From: an uncultured Bacteroidota bacterium
Lineage (GTDB): Bacteria > Bacteroidota > Bacteroidia > UKL13-3
DNA length: 64,000 nt
Direction: 5' to 3'
Assembly: GCA_903910445.1 (NCBI GenBank)
Contig: CAIVZR010000090.1
Location: forward strand, 16,235 to 80,234
Shown: one piece after another, positions 1 to 8,810 of the stretch
How positions within the stretch are numbered: the first letter of the stretch is position 1
Layout: every line of letters begins with the position of its first letter
Translations under genes and position numbers: made by a program
Notes under the pieces: generated by a model
What the model was told of the DNA's origin: nothing
What the model saw: the letters and a program-made list of their open reading frames with translations, nothing else
Database searches by the model: none

Positions 1-82
1 GTATTGATGATGGCTTTCATTGAGGTGGGATTAGATTTTGAATAGAGTGTAAAAATAGGATGTTCGAATGGAGGAAAAAAAT

Positions 83-155
83 CAGTGTGAGTGAGATGTG
101 TGAGAGCGGAGGAATACAAGGGTGATTTATAATTTGAAATATGAATTATAAAGGG
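83..155 (+). repeat. Flanking repeat, copy a
   Basis: This stretch of about 70 bp is nearly the same as 240-310 and matches 42441-42500 read on the other strand. Shared blocks include GAGAGCGGAG and AATACAAGGG followed by GATTTATAATTTGAAA. It lies next to a REP-like hairpin unit, so it is probably part of the same larger repeat. Confidence 0.75.
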
Positions 156-169
156 AGTTGGGCTTTCTA

Positions 170-234
170 ACGTACCTACGGCACGTCAACAGGGGAGCCA
201 CTATGCTACCCACCAAATGTCCCTAAGGGGACAT
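170..234 (-). repeat. REP-like type I unit, copy A1
   Basis: Two hairpins bracket a constant block CTACCCACCAA (207-217). The first, ACGTACC-TAC-GGCACGT at 170-186, is the exact reverse complement of the hairpin at 42290-42306. Read in the minus-strand orientation its only imperfect pair is a G-T wobble. The second hairpin, ATGTCCC-TAAG-GGGACAT, is at 217-234. The unit faces copy A2. Confidence 0.75.
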
Positions 235-239
235 GAATA

Positions 240-310
240 CAGTGTGAGTGTGGTGTGTGAGAGCGGAGAATACAAGGGCGATTTATAATTTGAAAATTGA
301 ATTATAGAGG
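240..310 (+). repeat. Flanking repeat, copy b
   Basis: Second copy of the block at 83-155, here directly followed (10 bp) by the ATG-type hairpin of REP-like unit A2. The same order, inverted, is seen at 42414-42500. This shows that the flank and hairpin unit belong to one conserved element. Confidence 0.75.
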
Positions 311-320
311 ATGCTGTATT

Positions 321-387
321 ATGTTCCTTAGGAACATCTGGTGGGTAGAAAAACCACGCCCCCCCGACTGACGTTCCATAGGAACGT
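321..387 (+). repeat. REP-like type I unit, copy A2
   Basis: Hairpin ATGTTCC-TTA-GGAACAT (321-337) is followed by the constant block CTGGTGGGTAG, a C-rich spacer, and hairpin ACGTTCC-ATA-GGAACGT (371-387). Compared with A1, the stems differ on both arms in a compensating way, while the GGTGGGTAG block is unchanged. Confidence 0.75.
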
Positions 388-428
388 TTGACGAAGATGT
401 TCAATAAAAAAAATGAATCAAAAAATAT

Positions 429-908
429 TTACAATCCCCCTTTCTTCGATTCAATCAATTTTTTTATGATCACAATTTGCCCGAGATGATAATGCGAATG
501 CTCGATGATGCCCTGGATATTTCGATAATAGGTACCGTACTTTTCCTCAGAGAATATTTCCCATAAAACCGATTCCGGTAATTTCTCAATGAGGCTGGCC
601 ATCTCCTCCGCATGGGTATAATGCAATGCGAGCATCGCCTTCCATTCGGCTTCATTATTTATCGGAGGACAATCGAAACTAAATTTATCGTGGGCATCCA
701 ATGGCCCGCCACGCAATACTTTCAGCATGGCCTCCACAAAATAATTTATATGAAACGTGAGGGCCGCGATGGAATTAAATGTAGGAATCACCATGGTGGC
801 ATCCTCCCATGAAATGTTATCCAGATTGTCTTTGATATTGGAATATGTCCAGTTCGTTCCGAAACATATTTCTCTAAAATGTTTGGCGAGTTGTTGAGAT
901 AGGTTCAT
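429..908 (-). CDS. DinB-like four-helix metal-binding protein
   Basis: A protein of about 159 residues. An N-terminal half with a conserved histidine in TFHINYF and a C-terminal HSHYHLGQI segment fit the DinB/YfiT-like superfamily, whose members bind a divalent metal through three histidines. Those proteins are often thiol-dependent S-transferases or stress proteins of unknown substrate. The methionine at 908 (MNLSQQLAKHF) is preferred over one at 950 because the family normally begins at this helix, but no promoter or ribosome signal decides it. It stands alone at the end of a run of minus-strand genes. A second DinB member lies at 6045-6551. The exact reaction is unknown. Confidence 0.75.
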   Translation of the reverse strand: MNLSQQLAKHFREICFGTNWTYSNIKDNLDNISWEDATMVIPTFNSIAALTFHINYFVEAMLKVLRGGPLDAHDKFSFDCPPINNEAEWKAMLALHYTHAEEMASLIEKLPESVLWEIFSEEKYGTYYRNIQGIIEHSHYHLGQIVIIKKLIESKKGGL

Positions 909-1109
909 CGGTTCAAAGATAGCTGATGATTGATTTATGACAAAAGACATACTACATATGACCTAAGACGGGGGAAAGAATCATTTGTGATATTTTACCT
1001 CAGATGACAATTTACATTACACGTTTTACCAATCACCACTCACTACTAAATACTAAATACTCAGTACTCTCTACTTACCATTCACCATTCACCATTTACC
1101 GCCCCCGCA

Positions 1110-4100
1110 CTACCTCCAATCCCCATACAACACAAACGCGCCCCAGAAGAAGGGGTGGATATATTTTGGATTTTTGGAAAGGGTGGCCTGAGCGGCGCGC
1201 AGGGCTTCGGCCTTCGGCATCGTCTTGAGATTCTTGTAGAACTCCGTCATCAATATTCCTGTGGCATCATCATCCACGCTCCATAAAGAAGCGATGACTG
1301 TTTTCACACCTTTCTCTAAGAAAGAATTTGCTGCCGAATAATACCAGCCTTTGATGGAGTCAGTCGTTACGGCTGTTTCGCACGCCGAGAGCACCACCAT
1401 ATCGCAACTCGATAATTTCAATCCCTTGATTTCGGAGATGCTGAGGTTGCCATCGTCGGAAGCATCGGAAGTGAATTTGATATACGAGTTTTTGAAATTG
1501 GAATTGTCGAGGATACCGTGGGTAGCAAAATGAATGAAGTGTTTCGATTGCAATGATTGTTTGGCTTGCAATTCGGTAGCTGCTTTGCCATAATAGTAAT
1601 CGCCATTAATGAGCATCTTTTGTATGTCTCTCACTTCTTTTTCTGCACTTGGCAATTCTTTTTGGGTATGATTGAAATCTGGATTTCCAAAGGCTGCCAT
1701 AGAGTTTAGGCTATCATTGCCTCTCGAGTTGCGTAAGAAGATATCGAGCTTGGTAATATAAAAGATGGAATAATCTTCCACCAAGAAACGAAAATCGGTA
1801 GGGTTCGAACCGTTGCCCAATACCTGAAACGGAATATTACACAACTTTCCGTTGGGTATGATACATAATTTTGATTTGCCTTTGATATCGGCAACAATGG
1901 GGTCAATCAATATCTTATATAAATCTTTAGAAGTTCCAAGTAAGGTAACACCTGTTTGAACGGGTTCTTCCAAAAGCTCGCCCCCTCTGAGTTTCAGGGT
2001 ATGTGCTCCCGCAGATTTATCAGGTACATTTAAGAGTCCCTGGAAGTTTTTAATTTTTGTTTCTAATTCTTTTTGTTTAATACGCACCACACTCACTTTC
2101 TTCGACTGATGGGTCACCGTGAAAATAAAGAGGTTATCATCATTCATCATGTACAATACCACAGCCACATTATCAGGAATGTTTTCCTGATACGATTCAA
2201 AATCTTTCGGATTGGTATGTGTTACAAAATTATCTTTCAGGTCGGGGTAGGTTGTAATCAGGGAGTCGATATAATTCACGTAGTCGGCTTCCACCATTAA
2301 GATAGAACGTTCGTAGGAGCTAATCACATCAATGTTTTGTTCGGCTTTAGGTTTGGCTTTCTCGTTCGATAAATTCTCCTTGAGTGTTTTACTTTGCAAT
2401 TCGAGTTCCTGTGCACGTTTCAATGCTTCCGCTTTCTTGGGGTCATCAATAACAACACCACCGCGCGAAATCTGATCTTTCATACCTTGAATATTGCTTT
2501 TATTGGCAAATTCAAGAGCCGCCGTGGTATCTTTCAATTCGATATACGAGGCAATAATTTTTGAGTACAAATCTACCTTGCGGCTATCATTCGCGAATTT
2601 GCTTCTTACCTTTTCATCATCAAATACTTTAGAAGAATTTTCTTCAATGATTTTGATGGCCTGTTTATAATAGAAAACGGAAGAATCGAATTTTTGTTTT
2701 TCGAAAAAGTAAGTCCCCAAATCATAGAGCGCCTCCCAATTGTATTTCACAATATTATAACGCGCCGATTCGTCCACACATTTTTGAAGATACTCCACCC
2801 CCATAGCGGTATTATTCATTTTCATAAAGGTACGACCCAGGTATAAGGCAGCTTCAATGGTTTTCTCCCGTTCGTTGCTCAAATTCCCAAATTGTGCCGA
2901 TTCATTTAAATAGGTGAGGGCTTGCGTATAGTTTTTGCGATCATATTCTAAATGTCCCAGTACCAGCGCTGCCTCTGAGGCCATGCGGTTTAGCTTCTTC
3001 TCTTTAGAGATTGTATATGATGGCATCAAATATTTTAAAGCATTTGAATAATCTTTCTTCACTAAAAATATTTCACCCAAATTCATACCGTATAAAATCC
3101 ACGATTCATTATGCAATTTTATTTTTTCATGAATATCGTAGGCTGTTTTGATGTATGGATAGCACCCATCAAAATCGGCTTGCCAGTAATAGAGGGTGCC
3201 AATATTATTTTGTGAGACTGAGCGACCCAGTAAATTATTATCCTTTACATAGATGCTATCGGCCATCGAATAGTAGTAGTTGGCCAGTTTATACTCGGAG
3301 GTATGCTGATAAATACCTCCTTTGGTGAGATAGCAATTGGCAATATAGGCGCTGTTTTGAAGGTCTTTAACCAAATTGATGGAGCTATCTGCAAAGATCA
3401 ATGCATTTCGAAAATCGCCCGTTAAACTATATTGATAGCTAATAGAATTAAATGCTTCTGATTGGTCGAGTATATTGTCATTTTTCCGTGCTACCTCCAA
3501 CGATTTATTAAAATACAAATCGGCTTTGATGAAATCGCCTCGAGTTACATAGTTGCTACCCACACTTGAATACAATCGTGAGAGCTGGGTTACCTCCCCA
3601 ATAGAATCGAAAATATGAATCGATTTTAGATAGTATTCCGTTGATTTTTCAATATTAAGTTCGTTGGTGAAGATGCGTGCCATATAGTTATAGCAGACCG
3701 CAATTTCACGAATGTTTGCATTTTTATTGGCGATGAGTAAGGCGTTATCAATTTTATTTTTTGAGTCTACATATTGGAAATTTAACGAAGCCAGATTTGC
3801 TAAATTTAAAAGTGAATAAATTTGGTTACTTACATCACCCATTTCCTTCGCTAAATTATTACAGATGGTAAAGTACTTGCGTGAAGATGCGGTATCGTAA
3901 TTATAAGCAGCTGTTGCCATATTATAAGAGCTCTCAATCTGATTAATTCGATTATTCGATTTCACGGCCATATCGTAAGCACTATGATATTTTTCAAAGG
4001 CCTTTATTTCATTTTTCTCTTTGGTGAACATATCCCCATAAGAGGTATAGATATCGTACAAGCCACTCGAATCTTTAGCCATTACATAATAGCTCACTGC

Positions 4101-5924
4101 ACTATCTAGGGCGAGCACCGCCTTGTCTTTCTCACCCATTTCTACATAGAGGTCACTTAGTTTTGTCCAGGTATAAGCGGTACCTGAATAATCATTTTTA
4201 TATTGGCGTAGGATGATGGCTTCTTTGAAAATGGTTACAGCCTCGTCGAATTTACCCAAGCGCTGATAAGATTTTGCCACCCCTGAACGCGCCAATCCCG
4301 CATTCGAATAAGATTCTAAATTATAATAACCACGGTACGATTCATTATAATAATCGATGGCATCTTTAAATTTACCGAGGGTGAAATATACAGATGCCAT
4401 ACTGTAATAAGTATAGGCGATTCTTTCGCGATTCCCTAAGTCTTTATAACTTTTTAAAAGTTTGCCATACGCATCGATGGCCTCATTGCTCTTTCCTTGC
4501 TTTTTGTAAATGGTAGCCACCATATCGTAGTATGTGATATTTTTTTTACGGCTATCCAATGTGTTCAGGTTGTTGTTTATAGCAATGGCTTTTTGATAAT
4601 TTTCTAGAGCAGCGTTGAAGTCGAAAATTTCATAATAATTAATTGCCAAATAGTAATAAATTTTTGGTTCCAGAAAATTCCTGTTAAAGCTACTTAAATA
4701 GTCTTTATAAGTATTGAAATCGTCGAGAGTTTTATTATCACTTACAATAGCCGCATTATATTTTTTGTCGGCATAAAGACAATAAACTTCTTTGAGTTCG
4801 CAATTTAAGAGCCCACTATAATCTTTAAGTAGCAAGTACAATGCAGATGCTTTTTTGCAATATTTAATGGCTTCGGAATAATTTTCTTTGTCTTGATAAA
4901 GCTGCGCCTTCATAAAATAGCAGTATACCAAACCGGCACTGTCTCTAATTTCAGTGCCTATTTTTATGGCAATATCTAGGATAATATTTGCCGAGTCGAA
5001 TTGGTTGTTGGTGATGAAATTGGGAATTCCGGCGGCCCAATAATAGACCATCTCTTCTTTTAAAATGAGTGCTTTATTCTCTCTAATTACTCGAATTTGT
5101 TCTAATGGTTTATTCTTGAAATAATACACCGAATCCATGATCTCGATTTTACTGTAAGGTGCTTTATTCATTACCCAGGTTGCAAAAATATCGGGGAAGT
5201 TCCAGTCGTTGCTCGTATAACTTATTGAATAATTATTCACGTATTTCATAAATGCCAAAATATCTTTGGGCTTCGGGTCTTTGATTAAATTCATTGTGCT
5301 CTGCCCTTTGTATCGCCCAGTAGGTATCGTATCACGCAAGTATTGATACTTCTCCATATCTTTAATCATGTCGTACACATCGTGCATGCTGTTGATGCAT
5401 TGTGTTATCATACTATCTTCATTTCCTTTGCTATCGTAATAAAGCAAACCCTTAAAAGTGTAGAGTTGTTTTTTATTGATAGAGAAATTGATATTCTTTT
5501 TAGCCATCTCAAAAAACATGGAATGATAGGGCAAGGGTGGTATTAGTATATCCGCGGCAACCACATAGTCATTCACATAAATTTCCGAATTCTTATCGGT
5601 TACATCATATCGAACAATGGTTACAAAGGAGGTATGGTCGCCCACCATAGTTACGATTGCATATCCATACTCAATATTCTCTCTGCTTTTAATTCCAACA
5701 TTGATGGAGCCATATACTTTTAGCGTAGTGTTGAGTTTTATACCTTCCTTCTTGCCTGCCGGGATCGTAGCATATACGGTATCGTCACGAACCTCCAGGA
5801 TATCATTGATATAAAAATACAAATCGGAATATTCAGTGCTGACATTCTTTTGTGCATTTAGTTTGGTTCCGAAAATGAGTAGCATCAAGAGAATGCAAAT
5901 TCGTGGAAATTGGTATTTCTTCAT
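1110..5924 (-). CDS. Exported TPR-CHAT protein (caspase-like)
   Basis: A 1604-residue protein. Residues 1-24 form a signal peptide (hydrophobic core ending LNAQ). About residues 300-1150 are a long run of TPR-like helical repeats, many with the A-x-x-Y-Y pattern. A coiled-coil-like charged stretch precedes the C-terminal CHAT domain (about 1260-1604). The CHAT caspase-type dyad is visible as His1469 in HFATHG and Cys1515 in VLSACETA. CHAT domains are caspase-related peptidases, and TPR arrays usually serve as sensors or docking platforms. The signal peptide and lack of a T9SS tail suggest a periplasmic or outer-membrane-facing location. It is flanked by unrelated DinB genes, so no partner substrate is evident. 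Peptidase activity is inferred from the dyad only. Confidence 0.88.
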   Translation of the reverse strand: MKKYQFPRICILLMLLIFGTKLNAQKNVSTEYSDLYFYINDILEVRDDTVYATIPAGKKEGIKLNTTLKVYGSINVGIKSRENIEYGYAIVTMVGDHTSFVTIVRYDVTDKNSEIYVNDYVVAADILIPPLPYHSMFFEMAKKNINFSINKKQLYTFKGLLYYDSKGNEDSMITQCINSMHDVYDMIKDMEKYQYLRDTIPTGRYKGQSTMNLIKDPKPKDILAFMKYVNNYSISYTSNDWNFPDIFATWVMNKAPYSKIEIMDSVYYFKNKPLEQIRVIRENKALILKEEMVYYWAAGIPNFITNNQFDSANIILDIAIKIGTEIRDSAGLVYCYFMKAQLYQDKENYSEAIKYCKKASALYLLLKDYSGLLNCELKEVYCLYADKKYNAAIVSDNKTLDDFNTYKDYLSSFNRNFLEPKIYYYLAINYYEIFDFNAALENYQKAIAINNNLNTLDSRKKNITYYDMVATIYKKQGKSNEAIDAYGKLLKSYKDLGNRERIAYTYYSMASVYFTLGKFKDAIDYYNESYRGYYNLESYSNAGLARSGVAKSYQRLGKFDEAVTIFKEAIILRQYKNDYSGTAYTWTKLSDLYVEMGEKDKAVLALDSAVSYYVMAKDSSGLYDIYTSYGDMFTKEKNEIKAFEKYHSAYDMAVKSNNRINQIESSYNMATAAYNYDTASSRKYFTICNNLAKEMGDVSNQIYSLLNLANLASLNFQYVDSKNKIDNALLIANKNANIREIAVCYNYMARIFTNELNIEKSTEYYLKSIHIFDSIGEVTQLSRLYSSVGSNYVTRGDFIKADLYFNKSLEVARKNDNILDQSEAFNSISYQYSLTGDFRNALIFADSSINLVKDLQNSAYIANCYLTKGGIYQHTSEYKLANYYYSMADSIYVKDNNLLGRSVSQNNIGTLYYWQADFDGCYPYIKTAYDIHEKIKLHNESWILYGMNLGEIFLVKKDYSNALKYLMPSYTISKEKKLNRMASEAALVLGHLEYDRKNYTQALTYLNESAQFGNLSNEREKTIEAALYLGRTFMKMNNTAMGVEYLQKCVDESARYNIVKYNWEALYDLGTYFFEKQKFDSSVFYYKQAIKIIEENSSKVFDDEKVRSKFANDSRKVDLYSKIIASYIELKDTTAALEFANKSNIQGMKDQISRGGVVIDDPKKAEALKRAQELELQSKTLKENLSNEKAKPKAEQNIDVISSYERSILMVEADYVNYIDSLITTYPDLKDNFVTHTNPKDFESYQENIPDNVAVVLYMMNDDNLFIFTVTHQSKKVSVVRIKQKELETKIKNFQGLLNVPDKSAGAHTLKLRGGELLEEPVQTGVTLLGTSKDLYKILIDPIVADIKGKSKLCIIPNGKLCNIPFQVLGNGSNPTDFRFLVEDYSIFYITKLDIFLRNSRGNDSLNSMAAFGNPDFNHTQKELPSAEKEVRDIQKMLINGDYYYGKAATELQAKQSLQSKHFIHFATHGILDNSNFKNSYIKFTSDASDDGNLSISEIKGLKLSSCDMVVLSACETAVTTDSIKGWYYSAANSFLEKGVKTVIASLWSVDDDATGILMTEFYKNLKTMPKAEALRAAQATLSKNPKYIHPFFWGAFVLYGDWR

Positions 5925-6044
5925 AATATCGGCAGGATTAGATTTTGTATTTTATAAAGGCAAACTTGAATACACGCAAATTTAAGTTTCGACCGCATAT
6001 AAAAAATACTACTTTAAGGGTATTTTGATGATACTGCTCATTCG

Positions 6045-6551
6045 CTATCCCTTTTGATTTAGGGTATTGAAATCGTTATAATCGGTATTTACAATGCCCT
6101 CGGTAATGCCCAGAGTGCGGGCCATGGTGATGAGTTGGCCGCGATGAAAACTACTATGATTTATTACATGAATAATATACTCGTACCGGCTCAAACTGTT
6201 TTGCATCCATTTTTCATTCAATACCATCATATCATTCATTTGAGCTTCGGTGAAAAAAGCAAATTGATCTTGCATTTGAATGGAAACTTCGCCTAACTCA
6301 CGTAAAATATTTTCAACTTCGTTAGGTCGTACCGACCAATTGAAATTCTTCGTCTCTTTATCGGTGATGAATGCTAACCAAAATTTCTGCGCCCGTAAAA
6401 TATGCTGAAGGGTGAAATCCAAGGATTTAAAACTCGATGGGGTTTCCTGATAGAGAAACGCGGTATCAACCTGTTGAAGCCATTGAATAATTTCGTTGTT
6501 CGCCCAGGCATTGAAACGTGTATAGTTATTGATTAATTTAAGGAGACTCAT
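6045..6551 (-). CDS. DinB family protein
   Basis: A 168-residue DinB-superfamily protein. It begins with the typical NNYTRFNAWANNEI helix, carries the first metal histidine in LQHILRAQKFW and the other two in HVINHSSFHRGQL. Members form a four-helix bundle with a His3 metal site; function in this subgroup is not defined. It is the last gene of a minus-strand cluster (nfeD, TfoX-like, GNAT, DinB) and starts 18 bp after the GNAT stop codon, so cotranscription is likely. Confidence 0.85.
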   Translation of the reverse strand: MSLLKLINNYTRFNAWANNEIIQWLQQVDTAFLYQETPSSFKSLDFTLQHILRAQKFWLAFITDKETKNFNWSVRPNEVENILRELGEVSIQMQDQFAFFTEAQMNDMMVLNEKWMQNSLSRYEYIIHVINHSSFHRGQLITMARTLGITEGIVNTDYNDFNTLNQKG

Positions 6552-6569
6552 ATTCAGTAAAAATATATT

Positions 6570-7037
6570 TTATCTAATCATATCATAGCGATCCATTCCT
6601 TTGCCATAGAAATCGGAAGTTATCTTTGTAATTCGAAAACCTTGTTTCTCAAAAAATGGACAACTAAATTCGGTGGTATCTAAAACGATGGCGTATTGCG
6701 GATAACGTGTTTCAATTTCCTTGATTCGATGTAAAAGCAATGCCTTGCCTATTCCTTGTCGGTGCCTGTCGTGTGCAACCATGCCCCAGGTCATACTTGC
6801 TTGGAATCCTTCTTTGGGAATATAGAAACCACCGCAGGCAACAATTTTATTTTCTAATTCCACCACATAATAAAATTCCTCCCCAGTTTGCTGGTATGCC
6901 AGTTTTCCTTCATCCTGGCCTCGCAGCCATAATTCAAAATCGGGGAGCTCCGACGGATCAAAATAACGTGGTGTATTGCCTTGGAAGAGTTCATCACATG
7001 CCGTATGATCTTGTGGTTGATAGGTTCTGATAATCAT
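6570..7037 (-). CDS. GNAT family N-acetyltransferase
   Basis: About 155 residues starting at MIIRTYQPQDH. The acetyl-CoA-binding motif A is seen in HDRHRQGIGKALLLHRI, preceded by the strand-rich VVELENKIVACGGFYI core and followed by the aromatic ending CPFFEKQGFRI. This is a complete single-domain GNAT fold; the acyl acceptor cannot be predicted. An open frame continues upstream to 7184, but it would overlap the TfoX-like gene by about 100 bp and adds a lysine-rich non-conserved stretch, so the internal methionine is chosen. It sits third in the nfeD cluster. Confidence 0.85.
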   Translation of the reverse strand: MIIRTYQPQDHTACDELFQGNTPRYFDPSELPDFELWLRGQDEGKLAYQQTGEEFYYVVELENKIVACGGFYIPKEGFQASMTWGMVAHDRHRQGIGKALLLHRIKEIETRYPQYAIVLDTTEFSCPFFEKQGFRITKITSDFYGKGMDRYDMIR

Positions 7038-7080
7038 GGGAGCAGATAGCGGAGTGCAATTTATTGAAGTTAGGTTGAGT

Positions 7081-7428
7081 CTATTTTTTCTTTTTCTTTT
7101 TTGATGATTTAGCCAATGGATTAAACTCGAGACATACGCTGATCCAATAATCAAAATCCTTTTTTGTTCTTCTTCCTTCTTCATCCACTAAGACGTAGCC
7201 AAGCATGGAGCGTTTACCCAAAACCATGGTGGAACATCCTGTTTTCTCCACTGCCTGTTCATGAATTTCCGGATTGATTCGGCACATCAAATCACCTCTA
7301 AAAACACCAACACACATTTTATCATTGAGCATAAATGCCAGTCCACCCATCATCTCCATTTCTTCTATATTGGGAAAATCGCAAAGTGCCTCTCGAATTC
7401 TATTCGCAAGGGCTTCGTTATAAGCCAT
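7081..7428 (-). CDS. TfoX N-terminal-domain protein
   Basis: A 115-residue protein matching the TfoX/Sxy N-terminal domain: IRE-type helix, MMGGLAFMLNDKMCVGVF strand region, and DLMCRINPE. It ends in a run of lysines (KSSKKKKKK). TfoX proteins of gammaproteobacteria regulate competence, but stand-alone N-terminal domains are widespread and have no established DNA-uptake role in Bacteroidota. The start lies 12 bp beyond the nfeD stop, so the two are probably one transcript. Confidence 0.8.
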   Translation of the reverse strand: MAYNEALANRIREALCDFPNIEEMEMMGGLAFMLNDKMCVGVFRGDLMCRINPEIHEQAVEKTGCSTMVLGKRSMLGYVLVDEEGRRTKKDFDYWISVCLEFNPLAKSSKKKKKK

Positions 7429-7440
7429 AATAAAATTAGA

Positions 7441-8763
7441 TTATATTTTTTTCACCCATACCATCATCGAATTTTCCTTGTACACTTCGATGATCGATTG
7501 CGCATCGATAAATTCACCACTGCTCACGGCGTTATACAAGATTCCATTAATTTCAATTTTGCCTTGGGGCTTTAAATCGGTAATGGCAACACCTTTCAAA
7601 TTCAAAACACTCTCACGATGCAGCATGCTATTCACCAATTTTGAATCGGCCAATGTTTGGGTATGCGCGATGCGTTCGAAGAAATTTCTGCTCACCATAA
7701 ACCTGCTTAATACGATGGCGAGCACAATGGTAGAAATGAAAGAGATACTCACAATCTTCAATGCCAGATTTAATGAGCCATTGCCTACGGCATCAAAATT
7801 GAAATAATCATTTTTTACCAAGGCCAAAACCAGGGAGGAAATTAATAAGATGATGCCAGTAATCCCCGCCACACCCACACCCGGAATCACAAAGATTTCC
7901 AGAATGAGTAAAACCAGTCCAATAAAAAATAAAACGATTTCCCAGTTGGCTGCCAGCCCATCCATATAATTAGGTGCGAAGTACAACATGGCCGCAATAA
8001 GGCTTACCCCAATTGGGAACATCGCTCCGGGGTGCTGAAACTCAAAGTAGATTCCGCCTAAAATTAATAGAATCAAAATCCCACTCAACATGGGAGCTTT
8101 GAGCAATCCAATAAATTTATCGAGTGCTGAAGGTTCATAGTAAATGAGTTCGGCATCGCTCAGCTGTGTGCGTTGAAGCACTTCCGATATCGAATTTACT
8201 TTCGCTTCACAATACCCGTATTTGATGGCTTCTTCGGCTGTGAAAGTAATAACTTGTCCTTTCTTATTGATGCTATCCACCACCACATTTCCATCCACCA
8301 TCGCTTCGGCAATATCTCCGCGACGATGATTTTGGGTGGCCGTACTTCGCATGATGCCACGCATATAACTTTGGTATTTATCGGGTAGCAATTCCCCATT
8401 TTGATTTACCACCGAAGCCGCACCAATGGTGCCTCCTGGGTGTATATAGATGCTATCGCAAGCCAGGCTGATGAGGGCGCCGGCACTGGCAGCATTGTTA
8501 TTGATGTATACATATACGGGCATGCCAGCATTCAGGATGGTTGATCGAATGGAGTCGGCATCGTCGAGCAAACCACCATAGGTATTGAGTTCCATCACCA
8601 CCGCACTCACCTTTTGTTCTCGTGCCGATTGAAAAGCTTTCTGCGTATATCGCCAGGTCTTCGGTGAAATTTCATCCATTAATTTAAATACCATTACCTT
8701 TTTTTGGGCCATGGCTTCAGTGATAAATAAGCTAACGAAGAGTAAGAGGATAATTTTTTTCAT
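7441..8763 (-). CDS. NfeD family membrane serine protease
   Basis: A 440-residue protein with a signal peptide (ending AMAQ), a ClpP-like protease domain (about 25-215), four or five membrane segments (about 225-350) and a C-terminal OB-fold NfeD domain. The nucleophile is probably Ser93 in NNAASAGAL, and Lys129 in the DKYQSY segment is the likely partner, as in the archaeal homologue. Long-form NfeD proteases act with stomatin-type proteins in membrane quality control; no stomatin gene is next to it here. A TATCTTTG box at 8778-8771 lies 7 bp before the start codon and is back to back with the promoter of the LysM gene. It heads a four-gene minus-strand cluster. Confidence 0.88.
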   Translation of the reverse strand: MKKIILLLFVSLFITEAMAQKKVMVFKLMDEISPKTWRYTQKAFQSAREQKVSAVVMELNTYGGLLDDADSIRSTILNAGMPVYVYINNNAASAGALISLACDSIYIHPGGTIGAASVVNQNGELLPDKYQSYMRGIMRSTATQNHRRGDIAEAMVDGNVVVDSINKKGQVITFTAEEAIKYGYCEAKVNSISEVLQRTQLSDAELIYYEPSALDKFIGLLKAPMLSGILILLILGGIYFEFQHPGAMFPIGVSLIAAMLYFAPNYMDGLAANWEIVLFFIGLVLLILEIFVIPGVGVAGITGIILLISSLVLALVKNDYFNFDAVGNGSLNLALKIVSISFISTIVLAIVLSRFMVSRNFFERIAHTQTLADSKLVNSMLHRESVLNLKGVAITDLKPQGKIEINGILYNAVSSGEFIDAQSIIEVYKENSMMVWVKKI

Positions 8764-8770
8764 TCCATCA

Positions 8771-8778
8771 CAAAGATA
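8771..8778 (-). promoter_or_regulatory. Putative -7 box of the nfeD cluster
   Basis: Read on the minus strand the sequence is TATCTTTG, an exact match to the Bacteroidota -7 consensus TAnnTTTG, 7 bp before the nfeD start codon. It would give a transcript with almost no leader. Confidence 0.5.
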
Positions 8779-8798
8779 TTGTTTTGGATACGATAAGT

Positions 8799-8806
8799 TA
8801 TCTTTG
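8799..8806 (+). promoter_or_regulatory. Putative -7 box of the LysM gene
   Basis: TATCTTTG matches TAnnTTTG and ends 4 bp before the ATG at 8811. It supports that ATG over an in-frame start at 8784, which would lie upstream of the promoter. Only 20 bp separate it from the divergent nfeD box. Confidence 0.55.
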
Positions 8807-8810
8807 CTCT

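Larger units (their letters stand above)
1..428. other. Gene-free region with REP-like hairpin repeats
   Basis: No credible gene is seen here. The region contains two related flanking repeats (83-155 and 240-310) and two REP-like hairpin units in opposite orientation (170-234 and 321-387), each described separately. The short open frame that can be read across 201-404 on the minus strand consists only of repeat sequence. The same combination of elements recurs near 42.0-42.5 kb. Confidence 0.8.

Noticed and set aside
201..404. A 67-codon minus-strand open frame
   Set aside because: It lies entirely within REP-like repeat sequence, has no family features and no promoter.
1110..5924. TPR-CHAT protein as a CRISPR type III-E partner
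   Set aside because: It has a signal peptide, and no CRISPR effector or array is within the window.
6570..7184. Longer start for the GNAT gene
   Set aside because: The extra 49 residues are not conserved-looking and overlap the TfoX-like gene by about 100 bp.
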